From the NCBI RefSeq assembly GCF_001543325.1, contig NZ_CP013355.1, positions 2,386,001 through 2,450,000 on the forward strand: a DNA stretch of 64,000 nt, written 5' to 3'. This stretch comes from Lutibacter profundi. GTDB taxonomy: Bacteria > Bacteroidota > Bacteroidia > Flavobacteriales > Flavobacteriaceae. A program made the position numbers and the translations under genes. Shown here one piece after another: positions 16,600-25,563 of this stretch. The notes beneath the pieces are model-generated. The model did not search any database. It had not been told where the DNA came from and saw only the letters and a program-made list of their open reading frames with translations. Numbering within the stretch: the first letter of the stretch is position 1; each line of letters starts with the position of its first letter.

Positions 16600-19500
16600 T
16601 TAAAATGTAAAATTCAAACGAGCTTTGAATGAACGTAATGGCGGCTGACTTAGAAACTCCTGAGATGTGAAATTTGATTGACCAGTAGAGCTAATTTCGG
16701 GATCAAGTCCTGAGTAATTAGTCCACAATCCAAGGTTTTGACCAGATATTGTTAGACTTACACTATCAAATCCAAGTTTACTTGCAAAAGTATTTGGAGC
16801 ATTGTAAGTAATAGATATTTCACGTAATCTCCAGAATGAGGCATCTTCAATATATCCAGCATTTGTACCAAAAAATTTAGAAGCTACTGCACGTGCTTGA
16901 CCAGCTAAAGATGCATTAGGGTCATTTAATTCCTGAGTGTTACCGTTACCGTTTCTCCAAGCTCCTGTATTATTATAAAGCTTTTGACCTCCTTTGTAAT
17001 TTAAAAGACTTTTTAGAACAAGACGGTTATTAAATAAACCAACTTTTGGAATAAGTGAAATGTCAGTAGTCGCAAATGGAGTACCTAAATATTCTGTTTC
17101 ACCAACTGTAACCTCACTTTGACTTATAAGGCCATCACCATTTGCATCACTGTAGGTATATGTTTCATCCCAATAACCTCCTAATGGATAACCTTCTGTA
17201 TGTCTTTGAACTCCAAAAATTACAGGTTGAATTCCATCTCCAAGTACTTTAAGCTCATTGTTTGTAAAAGAACCTATAAAGTTTAAGTCAAAATAGAATT
17301 CTTCTTTATCAATAATACTGGTGTTTAATGCTATTTCAATACCCGTATTTTGAACAGAACCTAAATTTTCAAATCGACCATTACCAACTCCGAGAGATAA
17401 AGGTAATTGTCTGAATATTAAAGCATCTTCAGTTTGTTTATTAAAATAGGTGAATTCTAAGCCAATACGATTAGCTAAAAATTTAGCATCAAAACCAAAT
17501 TCTAATTCACTTGAACGCTCAGGTTTTAAATCGGCATTTCCAACACCTCCAAGTGTTACACCAGTAACGCTTACTCCGTCTATAGTAGCAGCAATTGGAG
17601 TGAAAAAGCGCAAGGCATCATTGGTTCCAGGTTGTACACCTGAAGCACCCCAAGCTCCTCTTACTCTAAGAGAATTAATCCAATTTTCACTATCTTTATT
17701 AAAGAAATCCTCTTCAGAAACTAACCAAGAAGTACTTACTTTAGGATAAAAAACAGAGTTGAATGAGGCTCCAAAAGAGCTTCCTCTATCTGCACGTACA
17801 GCAGCTGTAACAAATAGTTTTCCATTGAACCCTACTTGCTCTTCAAAGAATATACCAACCGTACGCTGTTCTATTGTTGATTCAGAACTTTGTGTTACTG
17901 CTGCCGCAGCAATAGAGTTACTTCCTGCAACTAATTGAAAACCTGAAGCAAAGGTACCTTGTGAAAGTTTTTGTAAATATTGAAAACCTACTGAAGATCG
18001 CGATGTTATATCTTCAGAAAAATTAGTTTTATATGAACCTACGATATCGAGGGTATAAACAAAGTCGTTAAATCTATTTGAAAAACGAGCACCTTGATCA
18101 TAATTAAGAAAAGCTGGTGCTTCACCTGTTGGAAAAAATTGACTATCCCAACGTGAATTAAAATCTAACCCACCAAATATACGTACGTTAATTTTATCGG
18201 TTGGTTTCCATAAAGTTTCAAGACCAGAAGTAAAACGATTAATTAATTGACGTGTATCAATAGTAAATAGTTCGGCTGGTGTAAATTCACCCCAACCATC
18301 ATTTATGTCAATAGACGAAGTACCGTTAAGGCCTTGCCCCATTAAACCAAGTGCAAAATTATCATTTAAAGGTAATTGTAAATCGCTGTTTGTATAACCA
18401 GTTGTTAAACTTATTTTTAGTTTATCGCTAATTTTTGCACTAAAATTTCCTCTAAAATTAGTTCTTCTAATATTATTAATAGGAAGTACACCTTCACTAT
18501 CATTATAACTACCAGAAAGAAAGTAAGTAATGGATTCATTACCTCCTGAAACACTAATTCCAGCACCATACGAATTTCCTGTTCGGAAAGGAGAGGTTCT
18601 AGGATCATTAAGAGGTTGAAAAGAATCAACTCTGCTTGGTGTAAATGTACCATCAGCAGCTTCATAATTGAAACCAGGATTACCTGCGGCATCATAAGCT
18701 TGATAGTTTTTAGGGTAGGTTGCTATATCTTTTACTGAACCAGATTCCATAAAAGCTCTCCATCTTGCTTTACCTATTTTTCCTTTTTTAGTAGTAATTA
18801 AAATTACACCATTGGCTGCAATAGAACCATATAAGGTTGCTGCAGAAGGGCCTTTAATTACTTCAATACTTTCAATGTCTTCTGGATTGATGTCGTCTAA
18901 TCGAGAAGGCGCTTGTCCTCCAGTTTCAAATGAAATGGAATTTGATTCATTGTTAATCAAAACTCCATCAACATAAATTACAGGATTATTGGAAAGTGAT
19001 GCGCTATTTGATCCTCGAATACGAATTCTAGAACCCATACCTACAGATCCACCACTGCTACTAATTTGAACACCTGTTGCTTGTCCTTGAAGTAAATCAG
19101 AAATATTGGAAATAGGACGTTCATTAATATCGTCTGTTACATTAAATTTAGAAATGGCATTACCCATTTCAATTCTTCTACGTGGACCTGTAGCTGTAAT
19201 GATAACTTCATCCAAAGATTGATTATCTTCTTCCATCACAACATTTATAATTGATTTTTGTCCAGCAATTACTCGAACACTTTTCATACCAAGATAGGTA
19301 AAGATAAGTACAGAGTCATCTGAACTTACATCAATACTATAATTACCATCGAAATCTGATATTGTGCCAGAAGACATTCCTTCTACTGCAATATTAACAC
19401 CCATTAGTGGTTGGTTGTTTACATCAGTTACAACTCCAGTTATTTCTCGTTGTGGAACAATCTTTTTCTTTACTAGATTGGTGTTGTTTAGTGTTTTTTT

Positions 19501-19863
19501 TGCAACTGCTTTTAAAATTATTTGCTTATTAAAGACTTCAAAAGCAACATCTGTATTGAAAAATATTTTCTTTAAAATGGATGAGATAGGTTCTTTTTTA
19601 GCTTTAATAGAAATTATCTTTTTATAGTCAACTTCAAGATCGTTGTACATAAATTTGAAATCACTAAGTGTTTCAATTTTGTTTAAAACATTTTCGATAG
19701 TTTCATTTTCCATATGTAATGTAATCTTAGTCTTTTGAGCATAAGAATCATTTGCATGAAGGTTAAAGAATGATGCTATCAATAATAATGTAGTAATTTT
19801 CATTTTTAAATCGAATTTTAATTGAAAAGAGGTATCTCTTTTTTGCTTAAATAGATTTTTCAT
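16600..19863 (-). CDS. SusC/RagA TonB-linked outer-membrane protein with STN domain
   Basis: A 1087-aa TonB-dependent channel. After a signal peptide (hydrophobic core around residues 23-38, ending SYAQ) comes an STN domain (about 48-115, starting TKITLHMENETIENVLNKIE). Then follow a carboxypeptidase-like domain (about 139-225, REITGVVTDVNNQPLMGVNI), a plug (about 235-350, with RIRGSNSASLSNNPVIYVDG) and the barrel ending KARLNFTF. The STN domain contacts a FecR-type anti-sigma factor, so this receptor probably also signals. FecR lies 184 bp upstream on the same strand and an ECF sigma gene diverges from FecR. Together they form a transport-plus-signalling unit inside the island. Confidence 0.93.
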   Translation of the reverse strand: MKNLFKQKRDTSFQLKFDLKMKITTLLLIASFFNLHANDSYAQKTKITLHMENETIENVLNKIETLSDFKFMYNDLEVDYKKIISIKAKKEPISSILKKIFFNTDVAFEVFNKQIILKAVAKKTLNNTNLVKKKIVPQREITGVVTDVNNQPLMGVNIAVEGMSSGTISDFDGNYSIDVSSDDSVLIFTYLGMKSVRVIAGQKSIINVVMEEDNQSLDEVIITATGPRRRIEMGNAISKFNVTDDINERPISNISDLLQGQATGVQISSSGGSVGMGSRIRIRGSNSASLSNNPVIYVDGVLINNESNSISFETGGQAPSRLDDINPEDIESIEVIKGPSAATLYGSIAANGVILITTKKGKIGKARWRAFMESGSVKDIATYPKNYQAYDAAGNPGFNYEAADGTFTPSRVDSFQPLNDPRTSPFRTGNSYGAGISVSGGNESITYFLSGSYNDSEGVLPINNIRRTNFRGNFSAKISDKLKISLTTGYTNSDLQLPLNDNFALGLMGQGLNGTSSIDINDGWGEFTPAELFTIDTRQLINRFTSGLETLWKPTDKINVRIFGGLDFNSRWDSQFFPTGEAPAFLNYDQGARFSNRFNDFVYTLDIVGSYKTNFSEDITSRSSVGFQYLQKLSQGTFASGFQLVAGSNSIAAAAVTQSSESTIEQRTVGIFFEEQVGFNGKLFVTAAVRADRGSSFGASFNSVFYPKVSTSWLVSEEDFFNKDSENWINSLRVRGAWGASGVQPGTNDALRFFTPIAATIDGVSVTGVTLGGVGNADLKPERSSELEFGFDAKFLANRIGLEFTYFNKQTEDALIFRQLPLSLGVGNGRFENLGSVQNTGIEIALNTSIIDKEEFYFDLNFIGSFTNNELKVLGDGIQPVIFGVQRHTEGYPLGGYWDETYTYSDANGDGLISQSEVTVGETEYLGTPFATTDISLIPKVGLFNNRLVLKSLLNYKGGQKLYNNTGAWRNGNGNTQELNDPNASLAGQARAVASKFFGTNAGYIEDASFWRLREISITYNAPNTFASKLGFDSVSLTISGQNLGLWTNYSGLDPEISSTGQSNFTSQEFLSQPPLRSFKARLNFTF

Positions 19864-19909
19864 ATTTTTGTAATAAATTATGTGATTAATAATTTTTAAT
19901 CATTCCCTA

Positions 19910-19945
19910 AATCGGAAAGTGGTAGAGCATTTTCCGGTTTTTTTA
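19910..19945 (+). terminator. Hairpin with T-run on the strand opposite susC
   Basis: A 9-bp stem with one G:T pair (19910-19918 with 19931-19939) and a 12-nt loop is followed by T on the plus strand. All nearby genes are on the minus strand, so it either stops antisense transcription or forms a structured part of the susC leader. Function is uncertain. Confidence 0.4.
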
Positions 19946-20047
19946 TTCTTACAATTGTGCTTTTAAAAGTAAAGAATAGGGTGATAGTCTTTTTTGATTT
20001 TTTAATTATTTAGTTATTTTTTATTCCATATTGTTTGGTGTTTTTGG

Positions 20048-21205
20048 TTAGTTAATAATTATTTGTTTATTTATTATTGAGTAATTAATCCCATAATTTT
20101 TATGAAATGTTTGCATTACCTGCTCAATGGTTTCAGAATCAAAACTAGCGGTAAAAAATTCATTGCCTAATGTTTTGTTATTATTCATTATTGTAACATC
20201 ATATTGTCTTTCTAATTTTTTTATAATATTCTTAAAAGGTAAATGTCTAAACATAATCTTACCTTTTATCCAAGCAGTATGTAGTGCTATATCTGCTCTA
20301 TTAATAGAAATTTTATTGTCACGTTTATTCCATGATGCTTTGTAGCCAGGTTTCAATAATATAGAATTTGTTTTATTATAAATGTTAGTATTGTTAAATA
20401 TTCTTACAATACCTTCTACTAATACGGTATTTATTTGATTATTTTCAGGATAGGAAGATGCATTGAACTTTGTGCCAAGCACCCGAACTCCAACGTCGTT
20501 CATATTAACAATAAAGGGATGAAGAGAGTCTTTAGCAACATCAAAAAAGGCTTCACCATTTAAAAAAACTTGCCTGTCTTCTCCTTTTAGAAATTTCACG
20601 GGATATTTTAATGATGTTCCTGAATTTAAATGAATATGTGTGCCTTCAGATAATTTTAATTCAAACCGTTTTCCATAAGGAACAGTTAAAGTATTATAAA
20701 CTAGTTTTTCAACTTCAACTTCATTATCGTATATTAATTGATTTCCTTTTTGGGAGCCAATAATTGCACCATTTTTACTTACAATATTAGCTGTACCATT
20801 TTCAGAGAGTACTTTAATGCTGCCATTATCCAATTGTAATATTATTGAATTATGATCTATTGCAACTGGGGCACTTTTTTTATCATTAAAAAAATAGTTG
20901 TGCATAATATAACCCGTACTTAAAAACAATAATGCTATTGCCGCATATTTAAATGTTTGTTTAATCTTGAACCTCGATAAAATGCTTTTATCTTTTCTAA
21001 TTTTGTCAAGTAAAAGTTTATGGGATTTTTTTGTATTGTATTGGGACATATTATAGCGTATTGCATGGTCTGTTTTAACACTAGAGATTAGCAATTCATT
21101 ATTATCTTGCTCTTCTATCCATGTGCTTAAGTAATCCAATTCATCTGTAGATATTGAATTTGTAAAATATTTTGCAATTAATTCTTCACTTTTTGTGCGT
21201 TTCAT
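20048..21205 (-). CDS. FecR-family anti-sigma factor
   Basis: This 385-aa protein has a short cytosolic N-terminal part that would hold the sigma factor, one membrane helix (about residues 86-105, AAIALLFLSTGYIMHNYFF), a periplasmic FecR domain (about 180-280, VPYGKRFELKLSEGTHIHLN and GEAFFDVAKD) and a C-terminal DUF4974-type domain (about 315-385) that resembles the STN fold. Proteins of this type pass a signal from a substrate-loaded SusC to an ECF sigma factor. The gene lies 184 bp upstream of susC and diverges from the sigma gene with 99 bp between them. Confidence 0.92.
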   Translation of the reverse strand: MKRTKSEELIAKYFTNSISTDELDYLSTWIEEQDNNELLISSVKTDHAIRYNMSQYNTKKSHKLLLDKIRKDKSILSRFKIKQTFKYAAIALLFLSTGYIMHNYFFNDKKSAPVAIDHNSIILQLDNGSIKVLSENGTANIVSKNGAIIGSQKGNQLIYDNEVEVEKLVYNTLTVPYGKRFELKLSEGTHIHLNSGTSLKYPVKFLKGEDRQVFLNGEAFFDVAKDSLHPFIVNMNDVGVRVLGTKFNASSYPENNQINTVLVEGIVRIFNNTNIYNKTNSILLKPGYKASWNKRDNKISINRADIALHTAWIKGKIMFRHLPFKNIIKKLERQYDVTIMNNNKTLGNEFFTASFDSETIEQVMQTFHKNYGINYSIINKQIIIN

Positions 21206-21304
21206 TATTTATAATACGAGGCTAATTATCAAAACCCTAACATATTTCATTTTTTTTTATTAATATTGGCATATAATAATTAAATAATTCACAATTCTTA
21301 GTTT

Positions 21305-21904
21305 ATGAAGCGTAATTTTGAAGAAAATGCCAATTTAATTTTTCACTTAAAAAAAGGTAATGAACAGGCGTATTCTTTTTTAGTAAATTACTATAATCAC
21401 AGATTATGTGTTTATGCTAATAGTTTGATAAATGATAAATCTTTAGCAGAAGATATTGTACAGAATGTATTTATAAAAACTTGGGAAAAGCGAAAATTCC
21501 TAATAGAAGATTTTTCAATACGAAGTTTTTTATACAAATCTGTTTATAATGAATATATTGATCAATACAGGAAGAACCGCTCGGTTACTTTATTAGAAAA
21601 AAAATATATTGAAGCTTTAGATACTATTGTAGAAGAGGATTATTCTGTTTTAGAAAAACTGTATATAATGGTTCAAAAAGAAGTGCATAATTTGCCGCCA
21701 AAATGCAAAAACGTTTTCTTATTGAGTAAGCAGGAGGGATTGAGTAATATAGAAATTTCAGAACACCTTAATGTTTCTGTAAAAACAGTTGAATCTCATA
21801 TTACAAAGGCATTTTGCCTTATTCGTGAACGGGTAAACGTAAAGATTCATACAATTACTGCATTTTTTATATTGTTTGATGAAAATAAACCTATTTCACA
21901 TTAA
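21305..21904 (+). CDS. ECF-type RNA polymerase sigma-70 factor
   Basis: A 199-aa sigma factor with region 2 at about residues 25-95 (AEDIVQNVFIKTWEKR) and region 4 at about 135-185 (LPPKCKNVFLLSKQEGLSNIEISEHLNV, given here in part as LSNIEISEHLNVSVKTVESH). It belongs to the Bacteroidetes group that works with FecR and SusC. It is expected to direct transcription of the adjacent susCD operon when freed from the anti-sigma factor. It is the last gene before the right-hand tRNA fragment and thus marks the right side of the island. A small hydrophobic C-terminal extension (ITAFFILF) is odd but may be harmless. Confidence 0.93.
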   Translation: MKRNFEENANLIFHLKKGNEQAYSFLVNYYNHRLCVYANSLINDKSLAEDIVQNVFIKTWEKRKFLIEDFSIRSFLYKSVYNEYIDQYRKNRSVTLLEKKYIEALDTIVEEDYSVLEKLYIMVQKEVHNLPPKCKNVFLLSKQEGLSNIEISEHLNVSVKTVESHITKAFCLIRERVNVKIHTITAFFILFDENKPISH

Positions 21905-22051
21905 TTAATGTGCTAAACAATTAATATAACCTACCTATTGTTTATTTAACTTTGTATTGTAAGCTTCAAGAAAGTTGATTTAATTTCTGCTTATAGATCG
22001 TCTTTATTGCTAATTAGTGCTGTTGAATGATTTTTAAGGGTGATAAGAATG
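21905..22051. other. Right end of island, no gene seen
   Basis: 147 bp of AT-rich DNA between the sigma gene and the tRNA fragment. I found no open frame of note, no hairpin terminator for the sigma gene and no integrase remnant. Confidence 0.5.
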
Positions 22052-22106
22052 AAGAGGTCATGGGTTTAACTCCCATCTTCTCCACTTTAATAAATTTAGC
22101 ATAAAA
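22052..22106 (+). pseudogene. Displaced tRNA-Ala 3' fragment plus flank (attR-like)
   Basis: 55 bp matching 12301-12355 except for three transitions. It contains the variable region, T arm and acceptor 3' strand of tRNA-Ala but no 5' half. The T loop reads TTTAACT instead of TTCGACT, so the TPsiC signature is lost and the copy cannot function. The native-looking terminator follows directly. This is what remains of the old tRNA end after integration regenerated the tRNA on the left. Confidence 0.8.
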
Positions 22107-22133
22107 AAACCTCACTATACCGTGAGGTTTTTA
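22105..22133 (+). terminator. Terminator behind the tRNA fragment
   Basis: The stem AAACCTCAC/GTGAGGTTT with a 6-nt loop and a T-run. It is probably the ancestral tRNA-Ala terminator, replaced at the left repeat by the palindromic element at 12356-12486. Confidence 0.8.
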
Positions 22134-22174
22134 TTGCAATTTCCCATTAATTCTAAATATACTTCTCTTTTTCC
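22131..22174 (+). repeat. Second part of right direct repeat
   Basis: 44 bp identical to 12487-12530, completing the island-flanking duplication. Confidence 0.8.
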
Positions 22175-22228
22175 ATTACAAATTTAAGATTAGTATCTAA
22201 AATAATTGAGGGGAAATATAACTATAAA

Positions 22229-22253
22229 AAAAGGGGAATATTCCCCTTTTTAT
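22229..22253. terminator. Terminator of the S41 peptidase gene
   Basis: The palindrome AAAAGGGGAATATTCCCCTTTT lies right next to the stop codon of the minus-strand gene, with A/T runs on both sides. Confidence 0.8.
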
Positions 22254-22254
22254 T

Positions 22255-25200
22255 TTATACTTGTTTAAGTAATTCTTCTACAGCTTTTTTTAGTTGAGAA
22301 TCTTTTCCTTTTGCTCTATCATCAAGGTTATTATAGATAATAATATCAGGAGTAGCAGGTGTAAAATCCATGTTTTTACCAGAAGATTTTATATACCAAC
22401 CTCTAAAAGGAACTCTCACATAAGAACCATCTATTAAATTATGCCCTCCAGTAGATATAACGGCTCCAAAAGTAGGTGTGCCAATTAACTTTCCAATTTC
22501 TAATTCTTTATAAGCATGTGAAAAAATCTCAGCATTGGAGTAACTGTTTTGATTGCATAATGCAATTGAAGGTTTTACTAATGCAGCTAATGGCAACCGT
22601 TCACTGTAGGGATAATAATTTTTAAATTTCTCATGCTCTTTTTTGAGATCTTGTGCGGCTCCTCTAGGAATTGTATACGCGTGCTGTTTAACATTTAAAA
22701 CGGCCATTAAATAATCTGTAGTCCATCCACCTCCATTATAACGAACATCAATTACAATACCTTCTTTTCCTAATCCTGCAGCGGTTAACTCACGTTCAAA
22801 ACGTTCAAAACTTGTCCAATTCATTCCTTGAATATGAATGTAGCCTAAACGACCATTTGAATACTTTTTTGTTAAGCGTTTACGTTCTTTTACCCAAGCA
22901 TTGTAATTATCGGTCTTTGAACTTGATTTGGGTCTTATTATTATTTCTTTTTCCTTCCCATTTGAAATAACGCCTAAAATAACTTTTTCATTATCGGTAT
23001 TTGTTAGGTGTTTATATATATTTTCTGAAACGGAAACTTTTTCTCCATTTACGGAGGTAATAATATCTCCTTTGTAAAGTTTACTTATATTTCTATCAGA
23101 AGCAGTATTTGGTGTAACATTTGAAACTTGAAGCTGTTTATTTTTTGGCGTAAATTCAACACCTAAGATTCCGGTAGATTCTTCTTGTACAGTTTCTCTT
23201 TTTTCACCTCTATACATTCCCATGTGACTGGCATTAATTTGCCCCAACATTTTATTAAAAATATTTTTAAAATCGGTTCTAGTTGATGCTTTTAAAGCTA
23301 AGGGTTTGTATATGTTTTTTAATTTACGCCAATTTTGTCCGTGATAGTTAGGGTCATAAAATCTATTGTTAATTACCTGCCAAGCTTCTTCAAAAATTTG
23401 ATTGGACTCTTCTTTGTAATTAATTTTTACAACAGCTTTAAATGGTAAATCTTCTTTTTTGTCACTTGCCAATTTAATTCTGAAAGATTTCCCTTTACTT
23501 AAGTAATAAATATAATCTTCTTCAGAATTTAAAGATACAACAACAGGCTTTGAATTACTTGATGTAAGTTTCTTTTTCTCTTTCCCTTCCCAATTAATTT
23601 GGTATAAATCAGATTCAATATCAGGGTTACCCCTACCGCTATTTCCTGTGGTATAATAAAAAGTTTTTCCGTCTTTTGAAATAGCATCTAAATACTCGCC
23701 TCCAGTATATGAAGTTACTTGTTGCTGACGTTCATAAATATTTTCAAAATCTATAGTTACATCTTTTACGTTGTTTTTAGTTTTGTTATCTTTTTTTTTA
23801 CTTTCTTTTTCATCTTTATTTTTATCAGCTATTTCATCCCAGTCTTGTTGTGTTTTTTCCCAATCTTCTTTTTTTAACCAAACAAACCAAATATCATGGT
23901 CGCCATTATTTCTATTAGATGAGAAGGCAATTTTAGAACCATCTTTACTCCAAATAGCCCCAATATCTGATTTTGGGTGCATTGATATATTTACAGGTTT
24001 TTGGCTATTATCAGCTTTATGAATATAAATTTCTTCATTAAAATATAAGTCACTTAAATTGTAAGTAATCCATTTAGAATCTGGAGACCAAGCAATATTT
24101 GAAGGCGTATCCCAACCGTTAAGTAAAATTTTTTCATTACTAATTTTCCCTTCTTTAGAAATTGAAGCAATAATTAATTTTCCATATCCTTGATTATAGG
24201 CTATTAGTTTTTTATTTGGAGATAGCACAGGATTCGTATTTCCTTCTTTATTATTTGTGAGGCGAATTATTGTACGCTTTAATGTTGTATATAAATTTTT
24301 ATTAGTTGGGTCATTTGATGTTACCGCATAAATATTATTAACTCCATTTCGGTCTGAAACAAAAATTACAGTACTGTTATTTAACCAAGTTACATCATAA
24401 TCTTTATAAGCGGAATTAGAGATGTTTATACTTCTACTTTTTTCAGCATCATTTTCAGCAATAAAAATTTCACCTCTAATAACCATTATTCTGTATTTTC
24501 CATTTGGTGATACTACCATTTCAGAAGCATCTGATGTATAAGTCTTTCTTTCAATGGGGTCAAGCCGATAATCACTGTTAATTGTAATATTAATAGGGGT
24601 AATTTTTTTTGTAATTGCATTTAAGAGCCATACTTTATCACCTGAAACAAATACAATATCTCGCCCATTTTTACTTATATTAAATGAAAACAACCCCATA
24701 TCTTTTAAAAACGTTAATTGAGAGACTGTTCCATCTTTTTTACCTAAATCATCAATTGTAATTTTGTGAATATTATATTTTCCACTTCTAGCAGATTGAA
24801 AATAAATAGTATTATTATTTGCCCAATTTGGTGCTAAATCTTGCCCTTTAAAAGTAGTAAGTTGGTTATATTTATCGTTTTTAATATCGTACAACCAAAT
24901 ATCTCTATTTGCAGGGCCTTTATAAGCTTCACGTTCAATCCTACAAGTACCACGTGTAAAGGCTATAAATTTTCTATTTGGAGAAAGTTTAGCATCAAAC
25001 CCCAGAGCGTTTAAAATTCGAAAAGGAGTTCCTCCATTAGCACTTACTGATTGAATTTCGGGTTCTCGTTCTATTTGAACGAAATTTCTTACTGTAGTAA
25101 AAATGATATTATTTTCAGATGTAAAATCGGTTATTTGATCATTTGCAGAATGAAATGTAATTCTAGTTGGCGTGCCACCGTTTGAAGGGATAGTAAAAAT

Positions 25201-25467
25201 ATCATTATTTCCAAACCGATTACTTTGAAAAGCAATAACCTTTCCATTTGTACTCCAAATAGGATTTGTATCATAAGCATTGTGTATGGTTAATCGTTTC
25301 AAATTTTCCCCAGAGGTAGTAACAGTCCAAATATCACCCATATAGTTGAAAGCCATAATCTTACCATCTGGACTTAGTGAAGGAGTGTTAATTAAAGGAT
25401 TGTTTTGTGCATGTAAATTTGAGTGTATACCAAACACACACAGGAGTATTAATAGTATATTTTTCAT
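22255..25467 (-). CDS. Tricorn-type S41 peptidase, secreted
   Basis: A 1070-aa protein exported by a signal peptide (residues 1-20, ending LHA-Q). The first half (about 30-560) holds WD40-like PD40 propeller blades with repeated LSPNxKxIAF-type motifs. A lysine-rich linker follows near 540-570. The tricorn core region begins around 690 (FEEAWQVINNRFYDPNYHG), a PDZ domain lies at about 755-850, and the S41 protease domain at about 880-1050 contains the probable nucleophile serine in NQNSYSNAEIFSHAY (near 975) and RYNGGGWTTD. It should degrade peptides in the periplasm. It is monocistronic, ending at a strong terminator. Confidence 0.92.
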   Translation of the reverse strand: MKNILLILLCVFGIHSNLHAQNNPLINTPSLSPDGKIMAFNYMGDIWTVTTSGENLKRLTIHNAYDTNPIWSTNGKVIAFQSNRFGNNDIFTIPSNGGTPTRITFHSANDQITDFTSENNIIFTTVRNFVQIEREPEIQSVSANGGTPFRILNALGFDAKLSPNRKFIAFTRGTCRIEREAYKGPANRDIWLYDIKNDKYNQLTTFKGQDLAPNWANNNTIYFQSARSGKYNIHKITIDDLGKKDGTVSQLTFLKDMGLFSFNISKNGRDIVFVSGDKVWLLNAITKKITPINITINSDYRLDPIERKTYTSDASEMVVSPNGKYRIMVIRGEIFIAENDAEKSRSINISNSAYKDYDVTWLNNSTVIFVSDRNGVNNIYAVTSNDPTNKNLYTTLKRTIIRLTNNKEGNTNPVLSPNKKLIAYNQGYGKLIIASISKEGKISNEKILLNGWDTPSNIAWSPDSKWITYNLSDLYFNEEIYIHKADNSQKPVNISMHPKSDIGAIWSKDGSKIAFSSNRNNGDHDIWFVWLKKEDWEKTQQDWDEIADKNKDEKESKKKDNKTKNNVKDVTIDFENIYERQQQVTSYTGGEYLDAISKDGKTFYYTTGNSGRGNPDIESDLYQINWEGKEKKKLTSSNSKPVVVSLNSEEDYIYYLSKGKSFRIKLASDKKEDLPFKAVVKINYKEESNQIFEEAWQVINNRFYDPNYHGQNWRKLKNIYKPLALKASTRTDFKNIFNKMLGQINASHMGMYRGEKRETVQEESTGILGVEFTPKNKQLQVSNVTPNTASDRNISKLYKGDIITSVNGEKVSVSENIYKHLTNTDNEKVILGVISNGKEKEIIIRPKSSSKTDNYNAWVKERKRLTKKYSNGRLGYIHIQGMNWTSFERFERELTAAGLGKEGIVIDVRYNGGGWTTDYLMAVLNVKQHAYTIPRGAAQDLKKEHEKFKNYYPYSERLPLAALVKPSIALCNQNSYSNAEIFSHAYKELEIGKLIGTPTFGAVISTGGHNLIDGSYVRVPFRGWYIKSSGKNMDFTPATPDIIIYNNLDDRAKGKDSQLKKAVEELLKQV

Positions 25468-25563
25468 AAAGTTTGATTAAGTTGTTTAATTTCAAAGTTA
25501 CAAATTTGAAAGTACTCACCTCCAAGTGGTTATTTAATTTTAACAAAAGTTTAAGGGTTTGTT

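Noticed and set aside
12334-22051. Integrase or transposase gene inside the island
   Set aside because: I searched all gene products between the repeats and found none with recombinase motifs.
22021-22090. A second functional tRNA-Ala
   Set aside because: The 5' half is missing and the T-loop signature is mutated.
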